Below, piece by piece: positions 16,861-25,047 of a stretch of DNA of 64,000 bases. Origin of the DNA: an uncultured Enorma sp. (GTDB taxonomy: Bacteria > Actinomycetota > Coriobacteriia > Coriobacteriales > Coriobacteriaceae); NCBI GenBank assembly GCA_905210055.1, contig CAJLVH010000001.1, positions 12,521 through 76,520 of the forward strand, given 5' to 3'. Numbering within the stretch: position 1 is the first letter of the stretch; each line of letters begins with the position of its first letter. A program made the position numbers and the translations under genes. The notes beneath the pieces were generated by a model. That model worked only from the letters and a program-made list of their open reading frames with translations, was not told the origin of the DNA and searched no databases.

Positions 16861-16939
16861 GCGCGCCTCCTTTGCGAACGACGGGAAGCCATCCGTGCAT
16901 GGACGGCGAGGGTGGGTGTTTGGGAAAGGGCGCCGGAAT

Positions 16940-16979
16940 GAAGGTGATACCCCGGATCTGGTATCAGGGTATCACCTTC
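16940..16979 (-). repeat. Intercistronic hairpin between ABC permease and kinase
   Basis: GAAGGTGATACC (16940-16951) and GGTATCACCTTC (16968-16979) are perfect 12-bp arms with no T-run on either side. In a minus-strand polycistronic transcript it would lower or stabilise expression of the flanking genes separately; partial termination is possible. Confidence 0.65.
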
Positions 16980-16987
16980 TCATAGGG

Positions 16988-17848
16988 TTACACGTCGCGC
17001 TTGCGGCAGATGACGAGGACGAGGGCGCTCGCTGCGGCGAGCCAGGGTAGGGGAGCCACGAGCGCCTGCGTGAAGCCGCCGCCGGGTAGCGCAGCACCGA
17101 GCGAGCCCCAGCCCTCAGCCATGCCCTGCGAACCGCCTGCGCTCAGCCACGACACGAGGTTCGAGGGCATCCAGCACACGAGCTCGCTCAGCGCGTCGGC
17201 GATGCCGATAAAGCCGGGCGCAAATGCTTGGATGAGGCCGGAAGTGAGCATGAGGCTCTCGGGCACGAGCGAACTGCACAGGCAGAACGCGGCGATGTAG
17301 CTCACGTGGGTGATGCGTGTCCCGTAGGCGATGATGAGCGAGAGCACGGAGAGAGCCCACGTGTTCAAACAGGTCGCGACCGCCCAGCTCGCAAACGCGA
17401 GCGGTGTGTCCATCATCTCAAAGCGTCCGCCGATAGCCATGCACAGGATGAATAGCATGAGTGAGATCGCTACGAAGAAGACAATGGTGACGATGCCCGC
17501 GAACACGATTCGCTCAGCGAAGTACGAGAGCTTGCCCGTGCGCGACGATACAATGTTCCGCACGAAGCCCTCTTTGAAGTCGCTGAGTACGTGTTCGACC
17601 ATGAAGAAGCTGGCAATAAGCGGGAAGAGGTCGCCCAGCGCGCTGCCGAGCATGGCGCTGGGTGAGGCGAACGTCGTGACGCTCGTGACCACGCCTGTGG
17701 AGAAGTCGAAACCGCCGGCAATCATCCACAGGACGATGTAGACGAGGAAGAACAGGACAGCGCACACGGCGAGGTACTGCCAGAACGCGCCGCGCAGGCC
17801 GCGAGGCCGAGTGATGCGATAGAGGTCGGCTTTCAGAAGATTCAACAT
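16988..17848 (-). CDS. ABC-2 type transporter permease (BcrB-like)
   Basis: A 286-residue integral membrane protein. The start is placed at 17848 (MLNLLKADLYRITRP), which follows GGAG by about 6 nt and matches the family N-terminus; the open frame upstream crosses a repeat and is not coding. About six hydrophobic segments follow (for example LAVCAVLFFLVYIVLWMIAG). It partners the ATPase at 17973-18989 in a bacitracin or lantibiotic immunity-type exporter. A family B repeat and a 26-residue peptide gene separate it from the ATPase. Confidence 0.88.
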   Translation of the reverse strand: MLNLLKADLYRITRPRGLRGAFWQYLAVCAVLFFLVYIVLWMIAGGFDFSTGVVTSVTTFASPSAMLGSALGDLFPLIASFFMVEHVLSDFKEGFVRNIVSSRTGKLSYFAERIVFAGIVTIVFFVAISLMLFILCMAIGGRFEMMDTPLAFASWAVATCLNTWALSVLSLIIAYGTRITHVSYIAAFCLCSSLVPESLMLTSGLIQAFAPGFIGIADALSELVCWMPSNLVSWLSAGGSQGMAEGWGSLGAALPGGGFTQALVAPLPWLAAASALVLVICRKRDV

Positions 17849-17862
17849 GGTAGCTCCATTCA

Positions 17863-17895
17863 TGTCCCAAAAAGGGACAGGTGCATTTTGGGACA
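17863..17895. repeat. Family B 33-bp hairpin element, copy 1
   Basis: TGTCCCAAAAAGGGACAGG followed by TGCATTTTGGGACA: outer arms TGTCCCAAAA/TTTTGGGACA form a hairpin. Copies at 39445-39477 and 62029-62061 differ by only two to three bases. This copy sits inside an operon, starting one base after the microprotein stop. Confidence 0.9.
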
Positions 17896-17976
17896 TTAGC
17901 GACGACGACCCGTTGAGAGCAGGTACGCGATGGCGCCGATGAGCACGGCGTCGAGGATGAGACTCTCCATGGTCAT
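17896..17976 (-). CDS. 26-residue membrane microprotein in ABC cassette
   Basis: A short frame whose ATG overlaps the ATPase TGA (ATGA at 17976-17973), the classic signature of translational coupling. The peptide begins MTMESLILDAVLIGAIAYLL and ends with a positively charged STGRRR tail, that is, one hydrophobic helix followed by arginines, as in small transporter-associated membrane proteins. A second Met at 17970 has GAGG 8 nt upstream. It lies between the ATPase and permease of the same transporter, so a regulatory or assembly subunit is the natural guess. No homologue is known to me; it is too short for most gene finders. Confidence 0.6.
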   Translation of the reverse strand: MTMESLILDAVLIGAIAYLLSTGRRR

Positions 17977-18989
17977 CGCCTCGATTCGGCATGCGTGGAC
18001 GAGGGTTCAGCATCCGCCCCCATGAGCTCGACGAAGTACTCTTCGAAGTCGCGCTCGAGCACGCTCAACTCAATGATGGTCTGGTTCGCCGCCGCGAGCA
18101 CGCGGGAGACGTCCTCTGCCGCGGGTGCGCCCGTCGCTGCGGCATCGCTCGCTGCACCGCCGAAGGACGCTGCCGCGTGACGCGCCCCGGCCATTCCGGT
18201 GATAACGATGCCGCCGTCCGGTTCCGCACGGAAGGCTGCGCCGGGCAGATGCTCCTCGAGAATGGCGAGGCTGCGCGCGGGATCGGTCGTCTTCACGCGC
18301 ACGGAGCTCCCGCATGCGGCGTGTAGCTCATCCTCGGTAAACTCCTTGACCATATGCCCCGCGCGGATGACGCCGAAGCGCGTCGCCATGCGATTGAGCT
18401 GGTCGAGCACATGACTCGAGATAACCATCGTCACGCCGCGCTCGTGGTTGAGCCGCATGAGTGCACCGCGCAGCGCACGCGTCTCCTCGGGGTCGATGCC
18501 GTTGAAGGGCTCGTCGAGCAGGAGCAGATCGGGCGAGCCCACGAGCGCGAGCGCGAGTCCCAGCCGCTGCTTCATGCCGAGGGAGAACTTCTTGGTCTTT
18601 CGCGGGTTCACGGGGTCGAGGCCGACGAGCTCCAGGAGCTCAATGCATTGTACGCGGGGGTTTACGACGCCGATGGAGAGTGCCTTCATCATGAGATTTT
18701 CGAATGCCGAGAAGTTCGGCAGCAGGCCGGGGTTTTCGATGAGGGCGCCGATGCGCGAGAATGTGCTGGAAAACGCAGGCGTGTTCTCGGCCTCGGTACC
18801 GAAGAGCTTCATCGAGCCCGCAGTGGGTGTGCTCAGGCCGGCGAGCATCTTCATGGTCGTGGATTTGCCGGCGCCGTTCTTGCCTACGAAGCCGTAGATA
18901 TCGCCGCGGGCGACGCGCATGTCGAGACTGTCGACGGCACGCGTGGCGCCATACGACTTCGTGAGTCCGTGCGTCTCGATGACGTTCAT
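17973..18989 (-). CDS. ABC transporter ATP-binding protein (BcrA-like)
   Basis: A 338-residue ATPase: Walker A VGKNGAGKSTTMK (about 36-48), signature FSLGMKQRLG, Walker B LLLDEPFNGID and H-loop ISSH. The C-terminal about 110 residues are an accessory domain containing a low-complexity Ala/Gly segment (FGGAASDAAATGAPAAED). This layout is that of bacitracin- and lantibiotic-immunity ATPases. AAAGGA precedes the ATG. It is the second gene of the cassette after the response regulator, preceded by a 170-bp gap that holds a probable regulator-binding site, and its stop overlaps the start of a 26-residue membrane peptide. Confidence 0.93.
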   Translation of the reverse strand: MNVIETHGLTKSYGATRAVDSLDMRVARGDIYGFVGKNGAGKSTTMKMLAGLSTPTAGSMKLFGTEAENTPAFSSTFSRIGALIENPGLLPNFSAFENLMMKALSIGVVNPRVQCIELLELVGLDPVNPRKTKKFSLGMKQRLGLALALVGSPDLLLLDEPFNGIDPEETRALRGALMRLNHERGVTMVISSHVLDQLNRMATRFGVIRAGHMVKEFTEDELHAACGSSVRVKTTDPARSLAILEEHLPGAAFRAEPDGGIVITGMAGARHAAASFGGAASDAAATGAPAAEDVSRVLAAANQTIIELSVLERDFEEYFVELMGADAEPSSTHAESRR

Positions 18990-19070
18990 GGCGAGTTCCT
19001 TTCTCGCAGGGGGTTCGTTCGTTGACTCACGAGTATGGAGCCCGATGTTTCAGCAACCATTGAGCAACAT

Positions 19071-19086
19071 TAAAGAAAGTCTAAAG
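19071..19086 (-). promoter_or_regulatory. Candidate response-regulator box upstream of ABC ATPase
   Basis: On the minus strand CTTTAGACTTT is followed by CTTTAATGTTG: the CTTTA half-site repeats with 11-bp spacing, one helical turn, as expected for an OmpR-family dimer. It lies about 85 bp upstream of the ATPase start. The cognate regulator gene is the next one upstream. Confidence 0.45.
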
Positions 19087-19159
19087 ATGGGGGAGGTTGG
19101 TCTGCCGGAACCCCTGGAAAGACTTGACGTTTGGCTGTCCTGCTGGGAGTCTCCGATCC

Positions 19160-19918
19160 TTATTCTACGAGCTTGAAACCCATGCCCCAGACGGTCTTGA
19201 TATAGTCGCTCGTACCAGAGGGCTTGAGTTTGGCGCGGATGTTTGAGACATGCACATTCACGGTATTATCGTCTGCTGCATAGGCCTCGCCCCATGCGCC
19301 CTCGAAGAGCTCTTGCTTGCTGAATACGCGTTTGGGGTGACGCATGAGCATCTCGACGATGTTGAATTCCGTGCGGGTGAGGTCGACGGGCGCGCCTGCG
19401 GCGGTGAACGTGCGCGCCTCGGCATCGAGCGTCCACGAGCGGAAGCGCAAAGACGGCGTTGCGCCCGCCGTGTTTGCCGCGCCCTCGCGCGCGATTTCCA
19501 GGCTTGCGCCATGACCTCGATGCCGCAGCTGCACCGCGACGCGCGCGGCAAGTTCATCGAGGTCAAACGGTTTCGTGAGGTAGTCGTCTGCACCGAGCTT
19601 CAAAAGGTCGATCTTGTCGGCGGTGTCGGTACGGGCAGAGATCACGACGATGGGCGTCTCGGCCGTGCGCTCGCGCACGAGTGCGGTGAGCTCCTCGCCG
19701 GTGAGACCGGGAAGCATGAGGTCGCAGATCACGAGGTCGAAGGGGAAGGCGGACGCGGGGGCGTCGTTCGTGGCCCCTGGTGTGCCGCCTATCAGCAGCC
19801 GCGCCTCCGATCCGGAATATGCCTGCATGCACGCGTAGCCCTCGCGAGTGAGTCGCATGGCGACGATGGTGTTGATATCGGCATCGTCCTCGACGATGAG
19901 GATGCGGGGTTCGTTCAT
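19160..19918 (-). CDS. OmpR-family response regulator of the ABC cassette
   Basis: A 252-residue regulator: receiver domain with phosphoacceptor D66 ([10 protein letters not shown]), acidic pocket E10-D11-D12 and K116 (TKPFD), then a winged-helix DNA-binding domain ending [15 protein letters not shown] and [10 protein letters not shown]. The receiver carries an extra loop of about ten residues ([15 protein letters not shown]) before the D66 strand. Start set at 19918 because the receiver begins there; the frame continues upstream without meaning. Together with the kinase at 15952-16860 it should control the BcrAB-like transporter between them. It is divergent from xpt. Confidence 0.94.
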   Translation of the reverse strand: MNEPRILIVEDDADINTIVAMRLTREGYACMQAYSGSEARLLIGGTPGATNDAPASAFPFDLVICDLMLPGLTGEELTALVRERTAETPIVVISARTDTADKIDLLKLGADDYLTKPFDLDELAARVAVQLRHRGHGASLEIAREGAANTAGATPSLRFRSWTLDAEARTFTAAGAPVDLTRTEFNIVEMLMRHPKRVFSKQELFEGAWGEAYAADDNTVNVHVSNIRAKLKPSGTSDYIKTVWGMGFKLVE

Positions 19919-20036
19919 GCGGGCGCTCTCTTCGAATGATGAAAAACAGCCTGTTTGGATTTTATCATTCAGTATACTGGTGGAATCGGTTCCGGCGGGA
20001 TGTCGGACGCAGGCTACGAGCAAAGGGATGCACACG

Positions 20037-20615
20037 ATGGAAGAGCTCAAACAGCGTATCGTCCAAGAAGGCACCGTGAAGGAGGGGAACGTCCTCAAAG
20101 TCGACGCGTTCCTCAACCACCAGTGCGACGTGGAGCTATTCGACCATATGGGCGCCGAATGGGCGCGCCTGTTCGCCGACAAGCAGGTCGACAAGATCTT
20201 GACCATCGAGGCTTCGGGCATCGGCATCGCGTGTGTGGCGGCGCAGCACTTCGGAAACGTCCCCGTGGTATTCGCGAAGAAATATCAGTCCATCAACCTC
20301 GACGGCGAGCAGTACGCCACGTCGATCCATTCCTTCACCAAGCAGAAGGATTTTCACGTGATCGTAGGCAAGCGCTTTTTGAACGAGGGGGAGCACGTAC
20401 TCATCATCGATGACTTCTTGGCGAACGGCTGCGCGCTGAACGGCCTCATCGAGCTCTGCGAAGCGGCGGGCGTCATCGTGGAGGGTATCGGCATCGCCAT
20501 CGAGAAGGGCTTCCAGGGTGGCGGCGATAGTCTGCGCGAGCGCGGCTACGACCTCCAGTCGCTCGCTATCGTTGAATCCATGGATCCCGAGACTGGTGAG
20601 GTGCAGTTCCGATAA
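20037..20615 (+). CDS. xpt: Xanthine phosphoribosyltransferase
   Basis: A 192-residue type I phosphoribosyltransferase converting xanthine and PRPP to XMP in purine salvage. The PRPP-binding loop is [11 protein letters not shown] (121-131), and VDAFLNHQ and [10 protein letters not shown] match the xpt family. Length equals the Bacillus enzyme (about 194). AAAGGG lies about 10 nt before the chosen ATG. TATACT at 19973-19978 is a likely -10 box. No purine riboswitch is visible in the 118-bp leader, unlike many Firmicutes xpt genes. The next gene starts on the last base of this stop (TAATG). Confidence 0.95.
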   Translation: MEELKQRIVQEGTVKEGNVLKVDAFLNHQCDVELFDHMGAEWARLFADKQVDKILTIEASGIGIACVAAQHFGNVPVVFAKKYQSINLDGEQYATSIHSFTKQKDFHVIVGKRFLNEGEHVLIIDDFLANGCALNGLIELCEAAGVIVEGIGIAIEKGFQGGGDSLRERGYDLQSLAIVESMDPETGEVQFR

Positions 20616-22009
20616 TGTCTGCTCGCAAAGACGAACGCTCGAATCTAAAGAGCGAGCAGGCAAAAAACGAGACTGTTTCCACCGAGCACCAGAAGACGCC
20701 GGACACCGCGCACGCGCTGTGCGACTTCTACGCGAAGATTCCCATCGCGCACGGCCTGCCCTATGGCATCCAGCACGTGCTGGCGATGTTCGTGGCGAAT
20801 CTCGCACCCATCTTTATCGTGGCGGCCGCTGCCGGCATGGATCCCGCGCAATCTGCGGTGCTCATCCAAAACGCTCTGCTTATGGCGGGGCTCGGCACGC
20901 TCATCCAGCTCTTTCCCCTGTGGCGCGTGGGCGGTGCCCTGCCCATTGTCACGGGTATCAGCTTCACGTACGTTTCAGCGGTGGTCGCAATCGTCGCGGC
21001 GAGTGGCTACAACGTTGCGGTGGGTGCCATCATCGTGGGCGGCCTCGTGGAGGGCGTGCTCGGTCTCACGGTGCGTTTCTGGCGACGCTTCGTACCGCCC
21101 GTCGTCTCTGCCATCGTGGTGACGACGATCGGCTTCTCCCTGCTTTCGGTAGGTGCGGAGTCGTTTGGCGGAGGAAGCGGCGCCAAAGATTTCGGCAGCT
21201 GGCAAAACCTTCTGCTTGCGTGCATCTCGCTCGTGAGCTGCCTTGCGTTCCAAGTTCTCGCCAAGGGAACGAAGAAGCAGCTCTCGGTGCTGTTCGGCTT
21301 GGTTGTGGGGTACGCGTTCGCCGTTGTGATCGGCAAGGTCGATTTCAGCGCGTTCGCGGGGCTCGCGCCGATTTCCGTTCCACACGTTCTGCCCTTTGCG
21401 CCGGAGTTCGATCTCGGCGCCATCATCTCGATTGCCCTGCTCTACCTGGTGAGTTCTGTCGAGGTCATGGGCAATACCACCGCGCTCACGAAGGTGGGCT
21501 TCGACCGCGTGCCCACCGATCGCGAGCTGTCGGGCGCCATCACGGCCGATGGCTTGGTGTCCTCGGTCGCTGGTGTGTTCGGCTGTCTGCCCATCACGTC
21601 GTTCGCGCAGAATGTGGGGCTTGTCGCCATGACACGCGTGGTGAATCGCCGCGTCATCGCTTGCGGCGGCGTGCTTCTTATCCTTGCGGCATTCGCGCCG
21701 GCGGTCGCCGCGGTCTTCAACTCGCTGCCCGAAGCGGTGCTCGGCGGATGCACCATCATCATGTTCGGCAACATCGCTCTTTCGGGTTTCCAGATGCTCG
21801 CCGAGGCAGGGTTCACCCAGCGCAATGTGACCATTGCGGCGCTCGCTATCGCCGTGGGCGTGGGCTTCACGCAGGTGCCGCAGATCTTCGCGGCGTTCCC
21901 GCCCATCGTGCAGTCCATCTTCGCGTCGAACAGCATCGCGGTCGCGTTCGTGGTGGCGTGCGTGGCGAACTTCCTGTTGCCACAAGACGCGGGAGACGAG
22001 GCCGAGTAG
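20615..22009 (+). CDS. Nucleobase:cation symporter-2 family xanthine/uracil permease
   Basis: A 464-residue membrane protein with about 12-14 helices of the NCS2 family. Characteristic motifs are VEVMGNTTALTKVG (conserved Glu region, helix 8) and SFAQNVGLVAMTRVVNR (helix 10). It overlaps xpt by one base, so imported xanthine is directly phosphoribosylated by the neighbour; this is the standard xpt-pbuX pairing. Xanthine or uric acid is the likely substrate, with proton or sodium coupling. The first 50 residues are hydrophilic and cytoplasmic. Confidence 0.93.
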   Translation: MSARKDERSNLKSEQAKNETVSTEHQKTPDTAHALCDFYAKIPIAHGLPYGIQHVLAMFVANLAPIFIVAAAAGMDPAQSAVLIQNALLMAGLGTLIQLFPLWRVGGALPIVTGISFTYVSAVVAIVAASGYNVAVGAIIVGGLVEGVLGLTVRFWRRFVPPVVSAIVVTTIGFSLLSVGAESFGGGSGAKDFGSWQNLLLACISLVSCLAFQVLAKGTKKQLSVLFGLVVGYAFAVVIGKVDFSAFAGLAPISVPHVLPFAPEFDLGAIISIALLYLVSSVEVMGNTTALTKVGFDRVPTDRELSGAITADGLVSSVAGVFGCLPITSFAQNVGLVAMTRVVNRRVIACGGVLLILAAFAPAVAAVFNSLPEAVLGGCTIIMFGNIALSGFQMLAEAGFTQRNVTIAALAIAVGVGFTQVPQIFAAFPPIVQSIFASNSIAVAFVVACVANFLLPQDAGDEAE

Positions 22010-22010
22010 C

Positions 22011-22286
22011 ATGCCCGAGACGGAGCGTTACAAGTTCTTCAGCCACACCGCCTGCGAGTTCTACCCTTGCCACGATATGCCGGAAGGGGAACTCAACTGC
22101 CTCTTTTGCTTCTGCCCGCTGTATTGCTTGGGCAGCGAATGCGGGGGCAACTTCCGCTACGTGGGCGAGCGGGGTGACATCAAGGATTGCAGCGCCTGCA
22201 CCGTGCCGCACCGGCGCGAGAACTACGATTACATCATGGCTCAATTCGAGCGCGTGAAGGCGATCGCCTCGGAGCAGAGGGGATAA
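22011..22286 (+). CDS. Cysteine-rich small domain protein
   Basis: A 91-residue protein with eight cysteines in the pattern CEFYPCHD, NCLFCFCPLYCLG, SECGG and DCSACTVPH, matching the Cys_rich_small domain family of presumed metal- or cluster-binding proteins. It starts two bases after the permease stop and is therefore probably cotranscribed with xpt-permease. The biochemical role of this family is not settled. I see no catalytic motif beyond the cysteines. Confidence 0.82.
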   Translation: MPETERYKFFSHTACEFYPCHDMPEGELNCLFCFCPLYCLGSECGGNFRYVGERGDIKDCSACTVPHRRENYDYIMAQFERVKAIASEQRG

Positions 22287-22348
22287 TGGCGTGAAGTGCC
22301 CGAGCACCATCTACAACGGTCGGGCGCTCGAGGGAAAGGAATGAAGCG

Positions 22349-23140
22349 ATGGATGTCACGACGGTGAACATTGGTTTTCTGGGTTTCGGAAACATGGCGA
22401 GCGCCATCGCGGACGGCTGGCTTGCGGCGGGCACGATGCCAGCAGAGCGCCTCTATGCCTGCGCCAAGCACTATGACGCCCTGTGCGAGCGCACCGCGGC
22501 GCGCGGCATGCATGCCTGCGAGACCGCCGAGGAGCTCGTTGACGCGGCGGACATCGTGGTCATCGCGATCAAGCCGTACCTGATCGAAGGCACGCTTCCC
22601 GCGCTGGCGCCGCGCCTGGCCGGCAAGGTCGTCGTCTCGGTGGCGGCTGGCTGGGCGAGCGAGGACTACGAGCGCGTCATCCCCGGCGTGCACCACATCT
22701 CGACGATGCCGAATACGCCTGTTGCCGTGTGCGAGGGGCTTGTCGCGCTCGAGACGGCGCATACGCTCACGCCCGAGGAGCACCGGCTCGTCGAGGCGCT
22801 CTTCAAGCCGCTGGGCACGGTCGTGGAGGTCGAGACGCGGTTGCTTTCCGTTGCGGGCGCCATCGGCGGCTGCACGCCGGCGTTCATCGCGATGATGATC
22901 GAGGCGCTGGCAGACGCGGCGGTGAAGTACGGTATCCCGCGCGCGACCGCGTACAAGATGGTGAGCCAGGCCGTTGCGGGCACCGGACGTCTGCAGCTTG
23001 CCACGGGTACGCATCCCGGTGCCATGAAGGACGCCGTGTGCTCGCCCGGTGGTACCACCATCCGCGGCGTTGCCGAACTCGAGCGCGCTGGCATGCGTTC
23101 GGCGTTCATCCGCGCTATCGATGCCATCGAGGGTAAGTGA
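22349..23140 (+). CDS. proC: Pyrroline-5-carboxylate reductase
   Basis: A 263-residue NAD(P)H-dependent reductase making L-proline from pyrroline 5-carboxylate. The N-terminal IGFLGFGNMASAI is the Rossmann loop; the C-terminal AGTGRL...HPGAMKDAVCSPGGTTIRG block is the diagnostic ProC signature. AAAGGAA lies about 8 nt before the ATG. Length is typical (about 265-275). No other proline-biosynthesis gene is adjacent. Confidence 0.96.
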   Translation: MDVTTVNIGFLGFGNMASAIADGWLAAGTMPAERLYACAKHYDALCERTAARGMHACETAEELVDAADIVVIAIKPYLIEGTLPALAPRLAGKVVVSVAAGWASEDYERVIPGVHHISTMPNTPVAVCEGLVALETAHTLTPEEHRLVEALFKPLGTVVEVETRLLSVAGAIGGCTPAFIAMMIEALADAAVKYGIPRATAYKMVSQAVAGTGRLQLATGTHPGAMKDAVCSPGGTTIRGVAELERAGMRSAFIRAIDAIEGK

Positions 23141-23280
23141 TTATTTCACTACCAGGTACTGAAGATATCAGCTTTGCTTGTCGAACGCTTACGTTCGCGT
23201 GGGTATTCAAGACGGCTCCTCGGGGTATACCTGCTGGAAGTATCGGCGGTACCCGAGGTGCCCTAAAGGAGGGTTTACCT

Positions 23281-24234
23281 ATGTTTGACCTGCTTGGAGG
23301 CTTGCTCGGCCTCATCGTCCTCGCCCTGCTCATCATCGCGATTCTTGCGAACGCGCTCTTCGTGGTGAAGCAGCAACACGCGGTGATTATCGAGCGGCTC
23401 GGTCGCTTCAATCGCATCGTGGGCTCCGGCCTGCATGTGAAGATTCCCATCATCGACCGCAAGGCTGCGACGGTGAGCCTGCGTACCATGAAGAACGGCT
23501 TTGATATCGACGCGAAGACCGAGGACAACGTGACCATCGGCCTCGAGGTTTCCGTGCAGTACCACGTCTCGTACGAGATGGGTGCGGGTCCGGCGGATTC
23601 CGGCGTGTATAAGAGCTACTACATGCTGCAGCAGCCCGTGGCGCAAATGCGCGACTTCATCACGGACGCCCTGCGCTCGTCGATCCCCGTGTACACGCTC
23701 GACGAGGTCTTTGCCAAGAAGGACGACATCGCGCAGGACGTGAACGCCACCGTATCCGAGCAGATGGCCGCCTACGGCTTCACCCTCGTCTCGACGCTCA
23801 TCACGCGCATCGCGCTGCCTGTCGAGGTCGAAGACTCCATGAACCAGATCAACGCCGCGCAGCGCACCAAGGCCGCGGCGCAGGATCTGGCCGAGGCAGA
23901 TCGTATCCGTCGCGTTACCGAGGCGCGCGCCGAGGCCGAGGCCATGGAGAAGGCGGGCGAAGGTATCGCCAACCAGCGTAAGGCTATCGCTGTGGGTATC
24001 AAGGACTCGCTCGAGTCCATCCAAGAGACGGGCGTCTCGAACCAAGAGGCGAACCTGCTCTTCATGTACACGCAGTGGACCGAGATGATGACGGAGTTCG
24101 CGCGTACCGGCAAGAGCTCGACCGTGGTGCTCCCGGCGGATTTCAAGGAGAGTGCCTCGATGTTCGAGCAGATGCTCGCTGCCGGCGAGGCTAACGAGCA
24201 GGGCAACGTTCCGCCTGTGACGCCGAAGGTATAG
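23281..24234 (+). CDS. SPFH/Band 7 (stomatin/prohibitin-like) membrane protein
   Basis: A 317-residue protein: N-terminal membrane helix (about 4-26, LLGGLLGLIVLALLIIAI), Band 7 domain (about 27-200: QQHAVIIERLGRFNRIVGSG, then PLPVEVEDSMN-like segment), and an Ala/Glu-rich coiled coil (about 195-235) before a C-terminal tail. SPFH proteins form oligomeric membrane microdomain scaffolds and often modulate membrane proteases. Start at 23281 has AAGGAGGG 8 nt upstream; the open frame before it is not coding. A stem-loop terminator follows at 24271. Confidence 0.93.
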   Translation: MFDLLGGLLGLIVLALLIIAILANALFVVKQQHAVIIERLGRFNRIVGSGLHVKIPIIDRKAATVSLRTMKNGFDIDAKTEDNVTIGLEVSVQYHVSYEMGAGPADSGVYKSYYMLQQPVAQMRDFITDALRSSIPVYTLDEVFAKKDDIAQDVNATVSEQMAAYGFTLVSTLITRIALPVEVEDSMNQINAAQRTKAAAQDLAEADRIRRVTEARAEAEAMEKAGEGIANQRKAIAVGIKDSLESIQETGVSNQEANLLFMYTQWTEMMTEFARTGKSSTVVLPADFKESASMFEQMLAAGEANEQGNVPPVTPKV

Positions 24235-24270
24235 GTTCAGCATTTCACTTGGCATATAAGGGTAGAAAAG

Positions 24271-24307
24271 GCGGCGGTGCCGGAGTCGGTGCCGCCGCTT
24301 TCGTTTT
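24271..24307 (+). terminator. Rho-independent terminator of SPFH gene
   Basis: GCGGCGGTGCC and GGTGCCGCCGC arms pair over 11 positions (two G-U), with a 6-nt loop, followed by TTTCGTTTTC. Lies directly before a family A palindrome. Confidence 0.85.
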
Positions 24308-24311
24308 CAGG

Positions 24312-24410
24312 GGATGTAACATTACCCCAGGGGTTTTTCGACATTGGATCATAACCATCTGGGATGACCAATTGACCAATGTCGAAAAACCCTGGGGTAA
24401 TGTTACATCC
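24312..24410. repeat. Dispersed palindrome, family A copy 2
   Basis: Long arms 24312-24347 and 24376-24410 differ by a single indel and begin/end GGATGTAACATTACCCCAGG and its complement. Located between the convergent SPFH and bioY genes. The bioY stop codon (TAA, 24403-24405) lies inside the right arm. Confidence 0.95.
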
Positions 24411-24933
24411 GCTGTGCGCGCAGCGCCCGGCGGACGGTGCGGCCGATCTGGATGCCGGCCGTCAGCTTGATGATGTCGGGAATCACGAACGGTGCCACCG
24501 CGAGGGCGAGCGCCGCGGGGAGCGTCATGCCCATCACGACCATAAGCTGCGCCGTTCCCCACGCATAGGAGATAAGGAGCATGCCCGCTGTGCCGAACGC
24601 CTCGCGCCATGGCTCAGGTACGGCTTCGAGACGCTGGATTCCCGCTGCAAACGCGGTGCCTGCCAAGAAGCCCCAGAGAAATCCACCCGTTGGACCCACG
24701 AGTGCGGCGATGCCTCCGGAAAACCCGGAGAACACGGGCAGTCCCAGCGCGCCAAGCAAGAGGTAGAGCGCAACGGTGACAACGGCGTCGCGCCCGCCGA
24801 GCGCCACGGGCAGCATCGCGATCACAAGCGTCTGCAACGTGAAGGGGACAGGTCCCAGCGGAATCGTGATGTATGATGCCACGGCAAGCAAGGCGATGCA
24901 GAGCCCGCAGCGAGCGATACGAAACGAGGACAT
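24403..24933 (-). CDS. bioY: Biotin transporter BioY (ECF S-component)
   Basis: A 176-residue membrane protein with about six helices, the substrate-binding subunit of the biotin ECF transporter. The N-terminal IPLGPVPFTLQTLVIAMLP and the following GALGLPVFSGFSGG are diagnostic of BioY. No EcfA/EcfT genes are nearby, so it should use a shared energising module. TAGGAG precedes the ATG. The C-terminal codons RM and the stop come from the end of a dispersed palindrome, so the natural C-terminus may have been altered by its insertion. Confidence 0.95.
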   Translation of the reverse strand: MSSFRIARCGLCIALLAVASYITIPLGPVPFTLQTLVIAMLPVALGGRDAVVTVALYLLLGALGLPVFSGFSGGIAALVGPTGGFLWGFLAGTAFAAGIQRLEAVPEPWREAFGTAGMLLISYAWGTAQLMVVMGMTLPAALALAVAPFVIPDIIKLTAGIQIGRTVRRALRAQRM

Positions 24934-25047
24934 GGGTCTCCTAGCGCGATTCTCGGGTACAACATGGCAATCAGCATACCAAAGAGCGCCGCGGGCAAAC
25001 GGCGAATGCTGTTCTCTTGCTGTTCCCTGTGGACAGGACTGCCATCG

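Noticed and set aside
17849..18013. N-terminal extension of the ABC permease to 18013
   Set aside because: It overlaps the ATPase end, the microprotein and a repeat element; the start at 17848 has a ribosome site and the family N-terminus.
19919..20036. Purine riboswitch upstream of xpt
   Set aside because: The 118-bp leader lacks the conserved loop-loop sequences of the purine aptamer and has no terminator or anti-terminator pair.
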